This document shows positions 16,801 through 25,261 of a DNA stretch of 64,000 nucleotides, one piece after another. The stretch comes from Cryobacterium roopkundense (GTDB lineage Bacteria > Actinomycetota > Actinomycetes > Actinomycetales > Microbacteriaceae). The notes beneath the pieces are model-generated. The model saw only the letters and a program-made list of their open reading frames with translations. It was not told the DNA's origin and ran no database searches. The DNA is taken from positions 1 through 64,000 of the forward strand of contig NZ_JACHBQ010000002.1 in the NCBI RefSeq assembly GCF_014200405.1, read 5' to 3'. Both the position numbers and the translations under genes were made by a program. How positions within the stretch are numbered: position 1 is the stretch's first letter; every line of letters starts with the position of its first letter.

Positions 16801-17736
16801 CTAGAGTTCGGCGGCGTCGGCGGTGTCGGTGATGATGCGTGCTCCATATTCTTTGATCAGGCGGTGGCATCCGGCGCTGGTGGGGGAGGTAACCGGTCCG
16901 GGGACGGCGCCGAGCGGGCGGCCGAGTGCTTTCGCGTGACCGGCGACGTTCAGTGACCCGGAACGCCAGCCCGCTTCGACGACGAGGGTCGCGTTGCTTC
17001 CGGCGGCGATCAGGCGGTTCCGCATCAGGAACCGCCATTTGGTCGGCGCGGATCCACAGGGCATTTCGGAGGCGACGACCCCATCGGTGACGATGCGGGT
17101 GAGGAGGGCGTCGTGTCCGGTGGGGTAGAACCGGTCGACACCTCCGGCGAGAAACGCGACGGTCTGCCCGTCGCTGGCGAGGGCGGCGCGGTGCGCCATG
17201 CCGTCGATCCCGTACGCGGCCCCGGACACGATGGTGTGCCCTCGCCCCACGAGCCCGCCGACGATGTCCATGCACACGTGCTCCCCGTACCCGGTGGCGG
17301 CTCGCGCGCCGACGACGGCGATGCTTTTAGGGGCGACCAGTAGGGCGGTGTTGCCCCGGGCCCAGAGGGCGTGCGGGGCGCTCGATCCAAGGTCAGCGAA
17401 TCCGGTCGGCCAGTGCGGGTGCTCCGACGTGATCAGCACCGCATCAACTTTTTCGGCGGCATGAACTGCCGTTACGATGCCGCTGTCAGCGACGCGGGGG
17501 AGTACGCGCCCCCTCAAGTTCGTCAGGTCCAGTCCTGCGGCGTTACCGTCGCCCTGGCACAGGAGCGTGAGCGCGTCGGCGGCTCCGACTGCGTTGATGA
17601 GTGCTCCGGCTTGGGTGTCGCCGGGTTCTCCGATGGTGGTCCAGACGGCGCGGGCGATCGCGTCGGGACTGAGGTTCTGGCTGGCCAGTGCGGCGGTCGC
17701 GGTGGTGAGGTGGCGGGTGATGGTGAGTGCGTTCAT
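16801..17736 (-). CDS. DprA/Smf family DNA-processing protein
   Basis: 311 aa. The Rossmann-like DprA core runs from about 140: SIAVVGARAATGYG, IVSGAAYGIDGMAHRAAL, VAFLAGGVDRFYPTGH, WRFLMRNRLIA, then VEAGWRSGSLNVAGHA and LGAVPGPVTSPTS. All conserved segments that contact single-stranded DNA and mononucleotides are visible. Chromosomal DprA loads RecA on incoming single strands; a plasmid copy behind leader element 5 could process or protect the entering strand (inference). The N-terminal 130 residues are divergent, with only the MNALTIT start shared with the DUF3560 protein. Confidence 0.88.
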   Translation of the reverse strand: MNALTITRHLTTATAALASQNLSPDAIARAVWTTIGEPGDTQAGALINAVGAADALTLLCQGDGNAAGLDLTNLRGRVLPRVADSGIVTAVHAAEKVDAVLITSEHPHWPTGFADLGSSAPHALWARGNTALLVAPKSIAVVGARAATGYGEHVCMDIVGGLVGRGHTIVSGAAYGIDGMAHRAALASDGQTVAFLAGGVDRFYPTGHDALLTRIVTDGVVASEMPCGSAPTKWRFLMRNRLIAAGSNATLVVEAGWRSGSLNVAGHAKALGRPLGAVPGPVTSPTSAGCHRLIKEYGARIITDTADAAEL

Positions 17737-17739
17737 GGT

Positions 17740-18055
17740 GTTTCTCTCTCTCCTCGGACAACTTGTTTTTTTGCCTTCCGGCGAGAGAAATCGATAGCGA
17801 CCGTGAGCGGCGTAGTGCAGGGTCGTGGAATACCGGAGGGAGCGAAGCGAGTGAGGATATGCCGCGAAAGCCCGGAACGAAGCCGCGGAGGGAGCTACGA
17901 TGACCGGCCGGAATGGTCAAAAAAGGCACCAATAGAACAGCGCCGCGAAGCGGCTCCGCCCTGGCAGGTCAGCAGGGCGGCCGCGCCGCCGTTCCATGAC
18001 GGGGGAACGAAGCGGCGGCTGCGCCGCTGCTTCCGCTTGTCCGCCCCGCAGGGGC
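17740..18055. repeat. ~310-bp near-identical direct repeat, right copy (pair with 15312-15625)
   Basis: Leader copy 5 plus the GC-rich trailer. See the left copy. The trailer segment CAGCGCCGCGAAGCGGCTCC also follows leader copy 3 (14571-14628). Confidence 0.75.
17765..17924 (-). promoter_or_regulatory. Structured leader element, copy 5 (before dprA homologue)
   Basis: Type A. Outer arms CCATTCCGGC/GCCGGAAGG, inner GCGGC/GCCGC with an unpaired TTC/TAC loop, and the longer apex as in copy 4. Confidence 0.82.
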
Positions 18056-18119
18056 TTCCCGTCAGGGATGGGGTCGTGATCTGAGGTTCCGGCCTCCGTG
18101 CCGGTGCCGGGGAAGGGCC

Positions 18120-18156
18120 CGGCGTGACAGTTGGGGCACTGTCACGCCGGACTGAT
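18120..18156 (-). terminator. Hairpin after the ParB-like gene
   Basis: CCGGCGTGACAG pairs with CTGTCACGCCGG around a short loop, just after the stop of the ParB-domain gene. It differs from the conserved double hairpin used by the neighbouring units. Confidence 0.6.
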
Positions 18157-18158
18157 CG

Positions 18159-19601
18159 TTACTCTAGGGGCTGGTCCTCACTCTCCGCATCCTCCACACC
18201 CTCGACGTTGTCTCCGGGTGCGTCGTCGGGTGTTTCGGTGGCGGTGGTTTCGGGTGTCACGACGACGAGCTGCTCCACGTCGCTGAGGCCGTAGCCCCAC
18301 GCGGCCAACTGCTGGAAGTACAGTTCTTTGCTGGCGTCGGGGTAGCGCCACGTGCTCTTACTCGTGCTGTCTTCGATGCCGCCGAGGATCACGGCGAGGG
18401 TAACGTGCTGCGCCTTGGTGGGGGAGTGCTCCACCAGCGCAGCGAGCTTGTCCACATCCCAGAACCCGCCCCGCTCAATGCCCAGCAGCACGTGCGCGAG
18501 GACACTGCCGTTGGTGACGGCGCTACCGACAGCGGAGCGGTGCACGGTCAGGCCCTGCGCGATGACCTTGCCGGTGTCTTTCGGGAGCGTCTTCCGGCTG
18601 AGGAACTCGGCCAACCATTCCCGGCGCACGACCTCGGCGGAGGCCCATGCTTTGTTGTTGGCGATCAGGGTCTTCCGTTCGGTTTTCTGCTCCTCAGTCA
18701 TCGGGCCGCTGGCCGCGCCACTGCTGGTTTCCTTGCGGAACCCGGCTGCCTTGAAATCGGTCAGGAAGTAACTCACGCTCGCTTCCTCACCAGCCCGGTA
18801 CGCCCGAACATACGCGGCACGGCCCACGGTGTCTGTGATGTCCTCGAGCGTGACGCGTGCACCGTCCACTGTGACCAGTTCGCTAAGACGAACGGGCGCG
18901 CCTGCTTCGTAGTAGCTCGGTTCCCGGTCAAAGACGATGAACCCGCGCCCGATCAGGTCGGCGGTCGCTTCGGCCTTGATCAGGGCGACCGCGCGGTCAT
19001 CGCGGGCGCGCTGCGTCGCGTGGGCGAACTGCTCGGGCCTGCTCGTGGCCACGTCGATCAGGTCACTGACCGTCTCGTCGTCACCCTCGAACTCAATCAA
19101 CGCCGCCGCCTGATCCAACGTCAACGAGTGACTGACGATCGCGGACGCCGCCGTGCTGCTCGCGGCGACGGCGATCCCGGCCTTCACCGTTGCGGGCTTG
19201 CTGCCGGTGCGCTTGGCGATCACTGCCGGAGTCAGCCCTTCGAAGGCGAGTTGTTGGAACGCGGCGACCCGGTCCGCGTCGGTGACCGCTTCACGGTGGT
19301 CGTTTTCGACCATCTGCACCACGATGCGGTCCACGGTGGCTTCGTCGGCGTCGACGATGTACGCCGGAATCGTCGCCAGTCCGGCCTCCCGCGCGGCGAG
19401 AGTGCGGCGCTGCCCGGCCCGCACAATCACGGTGCCCTGCTCATCACGCCGGGCGAGGATCGGCGTCAGGACACCGTTCTGCTTGATGCTGGCGACGAAT
19501 TCACGCGGCAAGTTCGCTGCGGTGCGCACGTTGGCCTCGACCACGATCAGGTTCGGGTCGAGGTGTTCTATGGTGCCCATCCGGGCGGTGCTGTTAGTCA
19601 T
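18159..19601 (-). CDS. ParB/Srx N-terminal nuclease-like domain protein
   Basis: 480 aa from the ATG at 19601 (ribosome site GGAGAGAG); the longer frame runs through leader copy 6. N-terminal ParB/RepB/Spo0J domain: SIKQNGVLTPILARRDEQG, VRAGQRRTLAAREAG, then the helix-turn-helix-like stretch DADRVAAFQQLAFEGLTPAV and IAKRTGSKPATV. The C-terminal half is helical with an acidic tail. It is not next to parA and is larger than a classic ParB, resembling the ParB-domain proteins found in conjugative leading regions (established there for F-like plasmids). So I favour an establishment role over partition. Confidence 0.85.
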   Translation of the reverse strand: MTNSTARMGTIEHLDPNLIVVEANVRTAANLPREFVASIKQNGVLTPILARRDEQGTVIVRAGQRRTLAAREAGLATIPAYIVDADEATVDRIVVQMVENDHREAVTDADRVAAFQQLAFEGLTPAVIAKRTGSKPATVKAGIAVAASSTAASAIVSHSLTLDQAAALIEFEGDDETVSDLIDVATSRPEQFAHATQRARDDRAVALIKAEATADLIGRGFIVFDREPSYYEAGAPVRLSELVTVDGARVTLEDITDTVGRAAYVRAYRAGEEASVSYFLTDFKAAGFRKETSSGAASGPMTEEQKTERKTLIANNKAWASAEVVRREWLAEFLSRKTLPKDTGKVIAQGLTVHRSAVGSAVTNGSVLAHVLLGIERGGFWDVDKLAALVEHSPTKAQHVTLAVILGGIEDSTSKSTWRYPDASKELYFQQLAAWGYGLSDVEQLVVVTPETTATETPDDAPGDNVEGVEDAESEDQPLE

Positions 19602-19622
19602 TGGTTCTCTCTCCATCAACTG

Positions 19623-19777
19623 ATTTTTTTGCCTGTCTGGCAAGAGAATCGATTGAGAGCGGGAGTGCCGTAGTGCACGGCTGGTCGGGGGAAATAAGGG
19701 AGCGTGCGACCGCGCCCGACCAGGTGGGCACGTAGGCACGGGAGCGAACTACGATGACCGGCCAGACAGATAAAAAA
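19623..19777 (-). promoter_or_regulatory. Structured leader element, copy 6 (before parB-like gene)
   Basis: Type B. Outer arms CTGTCTGGC and GCCAGACAG pair perfectly; inner GTGCC-TAC-GTGC with GCAC-TAC-GGCAC; apical CTGGTCGGG/CCCGACCAG. Conserved GTCATCGTAGTTCGCT and CTCTCAATCGATTCTCTTGCC. The flanking U-run and A-run can extend the helix. Confidence 0.84.
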
Positions 19778-19855
19778 TTCAAAAAACAGGTCGCGGAGCG
19801 ACTCCGCGTCTTGGCTTACGTTTTGACTTGTTTATTGTGTCGATACGATCAAACA

Positions 19856-20245
19856 ATGTCATCAACTGCCTCTCAGCAAGCCCAAATTCCGGATCTGACC
19901 CCATCGGGAAAATTCGTGCGCAAATGGGCGGCCATAGCCTCCTGGATTCTCGCTGCTGTCCTTCTCGTCGCCATCGCATTGCTTGCCCCCGACAAGATGG
20001 ATGGAGCGATCGGAACTGCGCTTGCGATTTTCGCTTTCGGCATCTTTGCAGCGACAATTCAAACCTCAACGAGTTTCTGGATCGGCGTCTTCGCAATTCT
20101 TGGTGGTCTGGTCGCGGCGTTCATCGTCAGTCTTAACGCCGAGGGCACGCTCCCGCTCGTGGTGACGATAGTGAACGCTGTAATTACAGTCGTTTCTGTC
20201 TGCTGGACAACATTCGGATCGAACCAACAAACTCACCTGAGCTAG
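19856..20245 (+). CDS. Small integral membrane protein
   Basis: 129 aa from the ATG at 19856. After a short hydrophilic N-terminus (residues 1-20) come four hydrophobic segments: WAAIASWILAAVLLVAIALL, IGTALAIFAFGIFAATI, FWIGVFAILGGLVAAFIVSL and LPLVVTIVNAVITVVSVCW. Function unknown. The only plus-strand gene inside the leader region; the TTGACT about 30 bases upstream could be a -35 element. Its upstream end overlaps the outer edge of leader copy 6, so its promoter and the leader lie back to back. Confidence 0.65.
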   Translation: MSSTASQQAQIPDLTPSGKFVRKWAAIASWILAAVLLVAIALLAPDKMDGAIGTALAIFAFGIFAATIQTSTSFWIGVFAILGGLVAAFIVSLNAEGTLPLVVTIVNAVITVVSVCWTTFGSNQQTHLS

Positions 20246-20357
20246 GGCAAATTATGCGGCGCTCGACAACGAAGCGAGCTGCATACCGATCATGGCCCAA
20301 TAACGAGTTTGTTTGTGATCGAGGATGCCTCTTTCGATCGAGTACCGCGCAGCGGTC

Positions 20358-20723
20358 CTAGGGCCGGAATGGCCTACCCGAAGGTGCCGCCGCGAGGAGC
20401 TCCTCGAGGCGGGTGTCAGCGTCGGTGCCGCCCTGGAGGAGTAGGGGCATAAATCGGGTGAGGGCGGCGAAGCCGGCGGCCTGGGTCGGATACACGCCGA
20501 GGGAGACCAGGTGAGTGCTGCCGTTCGAGGTGGTCAGCTCCGCACACGGATAGTGCTCTTCCGGCGCGATTCCTTCTCGAACCGCGTCGGTGAAGGTATT
20601 GCTGTCGAGCTGTTCTTCGATGGACACGACCTGGTCGAGGTTGATCCAGATGTCGTCGGCGCCGATCGTCGGCCGTGAGCGGTCGTGCCCGTAGGTGGTG
20701 ACGGCAAGTTTCAGGTAGCGCAT
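20358..20723 (-). CDS. Hypothetical protein
   Basis: 121 aa, starting at MRYLKLAVTTYG with an AAGGACC ribosome site. A mixed alpha/beta protein with DDIWINLDQVVSIEEQ and a HLVSLGVYPTQ segment. No family recognised. It lies downstream of the 20886-21536 gene in the same direction, with conserved double hairpin copy 5 between them, so it may be transcribed separately. Confidence 0.6.
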   Translation of the reverse strand: MRYLKLAVTTYGHDRSRPTIGADDIWINLDQVVSIEEQLDSNTFTDAVREGIAPEEHYPCAELTTSNGSTHLVSLGVYPTQAAGFAALTRFMPLLLQGGTDADTRLEELLAAAPSGRPFRP

Positions 20724-20819
20724 GATGGGTCCTTCCCGAGTTGGTAGGCCTTGACGCTATGGCGAACGTGGGCGTGGCCGGCGGCGATCGGGGTGTTCTG
20801 TGGATAACGCCGCGCTACC

Positions 20820-20881
20820 GGGGAGTGTGAGGGGGAAGTTCCCCCTCACGGCTGAGGCCGCCCGGCGGGCGGCCTCAGCCT
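20820..20881 (-). terminator. Conserved double hairpin, copy 5
   Basis: Plus strand GGGGAGTGTGAGGGGG with CCCCCTCAC, then GGCTGAGGCCGCCC/GGGCGGCCTCAGCC. It ends 5 bases before the stop codon of the 216-aa gene. Confidence 0.65.
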
Positions 20882-20885
20882 GCGC

Positions 20886-21536
20886 TCAGTGTGTGGTCGG
20901 GCCGAGGGCTGCGAGGGCGATTTCCAGTGCGCGGTCGTAGCTGATTCCTGCGGGTCGAACCTTGTTCAGCACGAAGCGTTGGGCTTTGGGCCGTCGGAGC
21001 GTTCCGGCGTAGCCCTCGGGGGCGTCCTGCTGCGGCCCGTAGCCGGGGTGCAGGATCAGCCACCTCGGGAAGGGCACATCGTCTCTGAGCACGGCGGAAC
21101 GGTATCGGGCGGACGGTTTGTGGCAGCGGTGCCAAAATAGTTCCGCTTCGGCTCGTGCAGCGAGTCGTTCGGCGACGGGCCGTGGCGTCACGCCTGCGGG
21201 GTGCATGCGCTTCGTGGTCGTCGCGTGGACGTAGGGGCGGAGCTGGGAACCATCGCGGGCGGGGATCTCGTTCGCGACGGCCCGTTCAGCCCGTGCAGCG
21301 GCCCGCCTCGCGGCGGTGTCGTGCACGTGGGTTAGTGACCATTGGCTGGCCTCAATGGCGCAGCAGATCAGGTTCCAGTCGTGGCTGTAGAACTGGATGA
21401 CTCGGTCGAGGTCACGCTGGGCCGTGGTGCCGTTTGTCCGCATGTATCGGGCAAAGAACGCGTTAGCGGCTTTGCGATCGGCGGCTATGTCATCGCTGGT
21501 GCGTTCGGGACGGGTGACAACGAGGAACTGGGGCAT
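20886..21536 (-). CDS. Hypothetical protein behind leader copy 7
   Basis: 216 aa. Basic, with two Ala/Arg-rich helical stretches (AARRAAARAERAVANEIP and VAERLAARAEAELFWHRC) and a Trp/Pro/Gly-rich part (FPRWLILHPGYGPQQDAPEG). I recognise no family. The ATG at 21536 has a GGAGAG ribosome site directly after leader copy 7, the standard arrangement of this region. Confidence 0.65.
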   Translation of the reverse strand: MPQFLVVTRPERTSDDIAADRKAANAFFARYMRTNGTTAQRDLDRVIQFYSHDWNLICCAIEASQWSLTHVHDTAARRAAARAERAVANEIPARDGSQLRPYVHATTTKRMHPAGVTPRPVAERLAARAEAELFWHRCHKPSARYRSAVLRDDVPFPRWLILHPGYGPQQDAPEGYAGTLRRPKAQRFVLNKVRPAGISYDRALEIALAALGPTTH

Positions 21537-21555
21537 GAGACTCTCCGCTCAACTG

Positions 21556-21708
21556 ATTTTTTTGCCTGTCGGCAAGAGAATCGATTGAGAGCGGGAGTGC
21601 CGAAGTGCACGGCTGGCCGGGCGAAGTAAGGGAGCGTGCGACCGCGCCCGACCAGGTGGGCACGTAGGCACGGGAGCGAACTACGATGACCGGCCAGACA
21701 GATAGAAA
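21556..21708 (-). promoter_or_regulatory. Structured leader element, copy 7
   Basis: Type B. Outer arms CTGTCTGGC and GCC-GACAG pair with one base missing on the 3' arm. The apical stem reads CTGGTCGGG with CCCGGCCAG, which needs one U-G wobble when transcribed from the minus strand; on the plus strand that position would be a C-A mismatch. This favours the minus strand, the strand of the genes, as the folded one. Confidence 0.8.
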
Positions 21709-21734
21709 ATGGAAAAGGGCCGCCGCGAAGCGGT

Positions 21735-22050
21735 CTCAGGACCCGCAGGGTCTCCCCACCGGGGTGCATCTGGTGGTTAGGCGGCGTCTTCGAGGTACTG
21801 CCAACGATTCTCAGGGTTGAGTACGCCCAGGTCGACGAGCTCCCGCGCCGAGCGGTGGTCACCGCGCTGGTCGCTCGAGCGCGGGTAACGCGGCCACACC
21901 CGCTCACTAGGCGCATCCGCATCACGAAACAACGGCCGACTCGACACATCCACCCGTTTAGGACGGCGCCGAAGGGCAGTGTTCATCGTCGCTACCTCGG
22001 CCTGCCACCATTCCCACACTTCGCGTTCGGCTCGATAACGATCCATTCGA
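21735..22050 (-). pseudogene. Duplicated 3' fragment of the rep gene
   Basis: The minus-strand frame from about 22050 to the stop at 21777 encodes a near copy of the last ~90 residues of the replication protein (both have RYRAEREVWEWWQAEV ... LGVLNPENRWQYL). Homology stops sharply at RYRAE, and the upstream sequence is unrelated. The similarity also covers the terminator hairpin past the stop. DNA identity is high (roughly 85-90 percent by eye). This is a broken copy that flanks an inserted ~3.2 kb segment. Confidence 0.85.
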
Positions 22051-22218
22051 TCTGGGCGAGGACTCCCGCCGAGATCGCGGCGTAGGCCTTCGTGTGGGAC
22101 ATTCGACGAATTCACAAGCCACCCCATGGCGGCCGCGGTGCTGGCAGCGATCAGTTGATTGTGCAGCAGGACGCTTCTGCGCACTAGCTACATCAAATTC
22201 ACTCTGTGCGGACCATGG

Positions 22219-22848
22219 CTAGTTGACGAGGTACCTCTTCAGGAACGATGTCGAGCGCGCGAAAGCTTGAGTTGCAGATGCAGCCGTCAATGTGCGGGGA
22301 GCGATTGCGTGTGCGGGTGTTTGCTCTGACCCGGCATAGTTAAAGCGTTCCAGAGTCGTCCCGTCATCGAGGAGACGGACGATGAAAGCCGCACAATCAG
22401 GCGTGTCCACCCCCGCAAGATGTAGTTGAACTGGGCAAGGCAGCACACCTTGATCAGCGTCGCTGAGTATCGCGTCATAGACCACGATCGCGTTGACGTT
22501 CCCGGATCGGGCCAAAAGAAGAGCGAGCCAGCCACCCATCGAAAACCCAACCACGCCTATTCCTGGCACGTCGTATGCCCGTCCGATGCGCACTATCTCG
22601 TGAAGAGTGTTCAATGCCATTGGAAGATTGATCTCGACAAGAACTGCCGCATCCTCCTCGTCGGTGGCAGCCCACCCGTGGTAAAGATCCGGGATGAGCA
22701 CGTGAAAGCCGCGCCGAGCGAGAGAAACACCATAATGTTCCATACCGTTCAGCCGCCCGAACCAATCGTGCAGCAATATAACCAACGGCTGACTTGGCAG
22801 GCCATATTCGAGGGTCGTCCCTCGAAATGGAATGGGGACGATGGCCAT
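22219..22848 (-). CDS. Dienelactone hydrolase family protein
   Basis: 209 aa alpha/beta hydrolase. [25 protein letters not shown] resembles the DLH N-terminus, and [17 protein letters not shown] is the nucleophile elbow, with Ser where dienelactone hydrolases have Cys. The acidic residue may be in HLAGVDTPD and the His in TPAHAI. Chloroaromatic degradation is therefore unproven; a general esterase is as likely. It sits alone in the insert between the rep fragment and rep, beside the ANTAR regulator. Confidence 0.78.
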   Translation of the reverse strand: MAIVPIPFRGTTLEYGLPSQPLVILLHDWFGRLNGMEHYGVSLARRGFHVLIPDLYHGWAATDEEDAAVLVEINLPMALNTLHEIVRIGRAYDVPGIGVVGFSMGGWLALLLARSGNVNAIVVYDAILSDADQGVLPCPVQLHLAGVDTPDCAAFIVRLLDDGTTLERFNYAGSEQTPAHAIAPRTLTAASATQAFARSTSFLKRYLVN

Positions 22849-23523
22849 GCCAACACCCTAACCATCCCGTCTACCTTGTCGATAGCTCTTGAAATTCTGA
22901 CTGACCTCGAGGTACTCGGCCAAGCAATCACAGCACTTCCGCCATACCCGGAAGATACCGCCGGTACCAGCCCGGACTCCGCAACCCCGCGCACCCCTCG
23001 GACACCGCGTATCCCACGGGCGGGTGCGCAGATCCCACTGTCGTGCCCACCCCCGCTCGTGGCACCCGACTACCCGCGCACCCGCGCCACCCCCACCACG
23101 ATCGGCCAAATCCACGATCCGCACTACCCGGCCGTCACCCAGCGTGAGCGCGATCTCGTCGCAGCAACCGAAGGCCGACCATTCCGGCGCAAGCAGCTAC
23201 AGCAGCGACACCGTCGTGAGTGCCACGGTTCTCATTGGCGGCGGCACAATTGCTTCCGGTCTTCTGACCATGCCGGTGGGCACGGAGATCACCGACCTGG
23301 CCGCCACACACTGTGAGCCGCACTCGGGCCGGCAACCGTTCAGCTCGAACTGCCGCCTCGATGCTCACGAATCAGCGCGTTCACCGCACCGCATACGTCA
23401 CGAAAGCACATGCCCGCATCGACGTCGTGTCGTGCCAACGGTCTGGCCAGTTCTCACAGATGTCGTCGGACTTTTCGTGATAGGAGTATGGTGGCGCTGC
23501 AGGGCAGGGTGCAGGAGGTAGTC
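22849..23523. other. Intergenic region between hydrolase and MEDS-ANTAR gene
   Basis: About 675 bases. A plus-strand reading frame is open across most of it, but its Pro/Thr/Arg-rich translation looks like an artefact of base composition. I see no gene, clear promoter or repeat apart from the GCAGGAGGTAGTC ribosome site before 23524. Confidence 0.4.
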
Positions 23524-24348
23524 ATGGCGATCGAGGCCATCACGCTCGAGACTGGTGCTCACGTCGTCCATTTTCACCAAGACAACGCGGACCTCATCAC
23601 CACAGTGGGCGGCTATGCGGCCGCGGCGATCAAAGCTGGTGATGCTGCGCTCGTCGTCGCAACCCGTGATCAGCGTGTTGCGATTGCCGCCCATCTCGAA
23701 GCTGCCGAAATTGATGTCGTTGAGGCCCGGCGGGTCGAGACATTTGTAAGCATCGATGCGGCCGCTACCCTTGCCCGTTTCTACGCCGACGGGCAACTCG
23801 ACGCCGGCAAGTTCCACACCGTGATCGGCGGCATCATTGCCCACATCGCCGCGCGGACCGGGCGGACAGTTCGTTGTCACGGCTCGATGGCGGCGCTGCT
23901 GTGGGACGCCGGTGCCATCACCGCCGCGATCGAGCTTGAAAAACTGTGGAATGACCTCACCCGCGAACTGGACTTCTCGCGGCTGTGCACCTACCTGAGC
24001 CTGTCCGTCGCCGGGGCCGAGCACTCCCAGGCCCGACGGGTCATCTGTGGGCTGCACTCCGATGTGGTCGATAACCGCCACCAGGCCAAGCGGAATTTTC
24101 GGCCCCGACAACCGTCCGCGGCTCGGATGTCTGGAACCTTAGCCCCCTTGACCGCACTAACCCTGTTGCACTTGCGGCCCGAAGTACACCAAGCCTCGGG
24201 CATGGTGTCGGTTCAACTCGGAGTCGACCCGGCCCGCGCCCTAGACCGACTCCGCGTCTTCGCCGCCAGTCGCGGCCAAACCCTAGAGGAAGTTGCCAAA
24301 GAAGTTGTCAGCCGACAGCTGCGGTTCAACGGCCCGGAACCACAGTAG
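23524..24348 (+). CDS. MEDS-ANTAR regulator
   Basis: 274 aa from the ATG at 23524 (ribosome site GGAGG). Residues 1-170 form a MEDS domain (DcmR-like sensor: AHVVHFHQDNADLITTVGGY, DAALVVATRDQRVAIAAHLE, then a RCHGSMAALLWDAG segment). The C-terminal ~50 residues (ASGMVSVQLGVDPARALDRL then a helical tail) are an ANTAR RNA-binding domain. ANTAR proteins bind paired hexanucleotide stem-loops and prevent termination. It could regulate nearby cargo, but no target site was found. Confidence 0.82.
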   Translation: MAIEAITLETGAHVVHFHQDNADLITTVGGYAAAAIKAGDAALVVATRDQRVAIAAHLEAAEIDVVEARRVETFVSIDAAATLARFYADGQLDAGKFHTVIGGIIAHIAARTGRTVRCHGSMAALLWDAGAITAAIELEKLWNDLTRELDFSRLCTYLSLSVAGAEHSQARRVICGLHSDVVDNRHQAKRNFRPRQPSAARMSGTLAPLTALTLLHLRPEVHQASGMVSVQLGVDPARALDRLRVFAASRGQTLEEVAKEVVSRQLRFNGPEPQ

Positions 24349-24390
24349 ATCCACCGCAACAGCCGACCCGCGCGCTGCACCGGCCAGGCA

Positions 24391-24546
24391 ATGGGCTGCT
24401 CTTCTCAAGCACTCGAAGCCGACGCCCGCAACTGGGTAAAAGCGTAGAACGAAAACCCGAAGCCATTCATCTGGACCAAATCCGCAGAACAAATCCTCGA
24501 ATCCCTCAAACGACTTCTCAACCGAACGTCCGTCGCAGGACACTAA
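24391..24546 (+). pseudogene. IS630-family transposase C-terminal remnant
   Basis: A translated stretch (SSQALEADARNWVKA, stop, NENPKPFIWTKSAEQILESL ... VAGH, stop) matches the C-terminal end of IS630 transposases, where the stop would be Trp (TGG to TAG). Only this piece remains, with no inverted ends found. It marks an old insertion in the segment between the two rep copies. Confidence 0.75.
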
Positions 24547-24592
24547 AGTGCCCTAAAACTACGTGTGATGATCTGGCCCAGATCACGTAGCG

Positions 24593-24793
24593 TCACGGAT
24601 CCCCACTCAGCCCCACTGAGTCGAAATACGCAGTTAGCCACCGATACGTCGTTCCGTCGACCGTGAAATCCTGAGGATCGCCCAACCAGATACCGGGGAC
24701 AATCCGACCATGCGCGCTCCTCGGATTGACGAGAACGGTGGGCAGTTGCCCAAAATCATTCACTCTCAACCAGATCTTCGTCGACCTCTTCAT
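24593..24793 (-). CDS. Hypothetical small protein
   Basis: 66 aa from the ATG at 24793, with GGAG 6 bases upstream (the frame is open to 24853). The translation KIWLRVNDFGQLPTVLVNPR then GIWLGDPQDFTVDGTTYRW looks like a small beta-rich protein and not random. Function unknown. Confidence 0.5.
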   Translation of the reverse strand: MKRSTKIWLRVNDFGQLPTVLVNPRSAHGRIVPGIWLGDPQDFTVDGTTYRWLTAYFDSVGLSGDP

Positions 24794-25225
24794 CACACTC
24801 CGCCCGAGCAATTTCACACGCGTATGGCGCTCAAATTTCACAATGTCCTCCAATCAGCAGGGACGATTGCTCCATTTTGTGACGCAACCCCTGCATTGCC
24901 AAGGACCCCAAAAGAGGCTGCAGCCCTCGAACACAGCGTCACTGTATGAGTCAACCAAGCCTCACCAACAACCCACACCCAACCACAACTCTCACGCCGT
25001 CAACGATGCCCCGGCCGCTCCACTTCATCACGCTGCACTGCCCTGACCAATGCTTGGCCGAGCGATTCGCCGAGACCCTCCAATCCAAGCGGGCCTACCG
25101 GCAACACTTCACCGACCGCACCAATCCCTTAAATCCCGTCCCAACCACCACAACACTGAACGTATCAACACCGCCATCGAAACGACCCCGATCCAACGCG
25201 TATCACCAACCTGATAGCTCGACAG
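24794..25225. other. Intergenic region before the rep terminator
   Basis: About 430 bases. The plus-strand frame starting near 24946 is Thr/Pro/His-rich with no recognisable motif, and I do not support it. No repeat was found until the rep 3' duplication begins near 25226. Confidence 0.4.
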
Positions 25226-25239
25226 AGACCAAGGGTCTC

Positions 25240-25261
25240 CCACCAGGGGTACACCTGGTGG
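25240..25261 (-). terminator. Hairpin after rep
   Basis: CCACCAGG and CCTGGTGG arms with a GGTACA loop end at the rep stop codon. The rep fragment at 21735 keeps a degraded version of it. Confidence 0.6.

Noticed and set aside
22426..23316. Plus-strand 296-aa ORF opposite and after the hydrolase
   Set aside because: Overlaps the hydrolase on the other strand and becomes Pro/Thr/Arg-rich with no recognisable fold.
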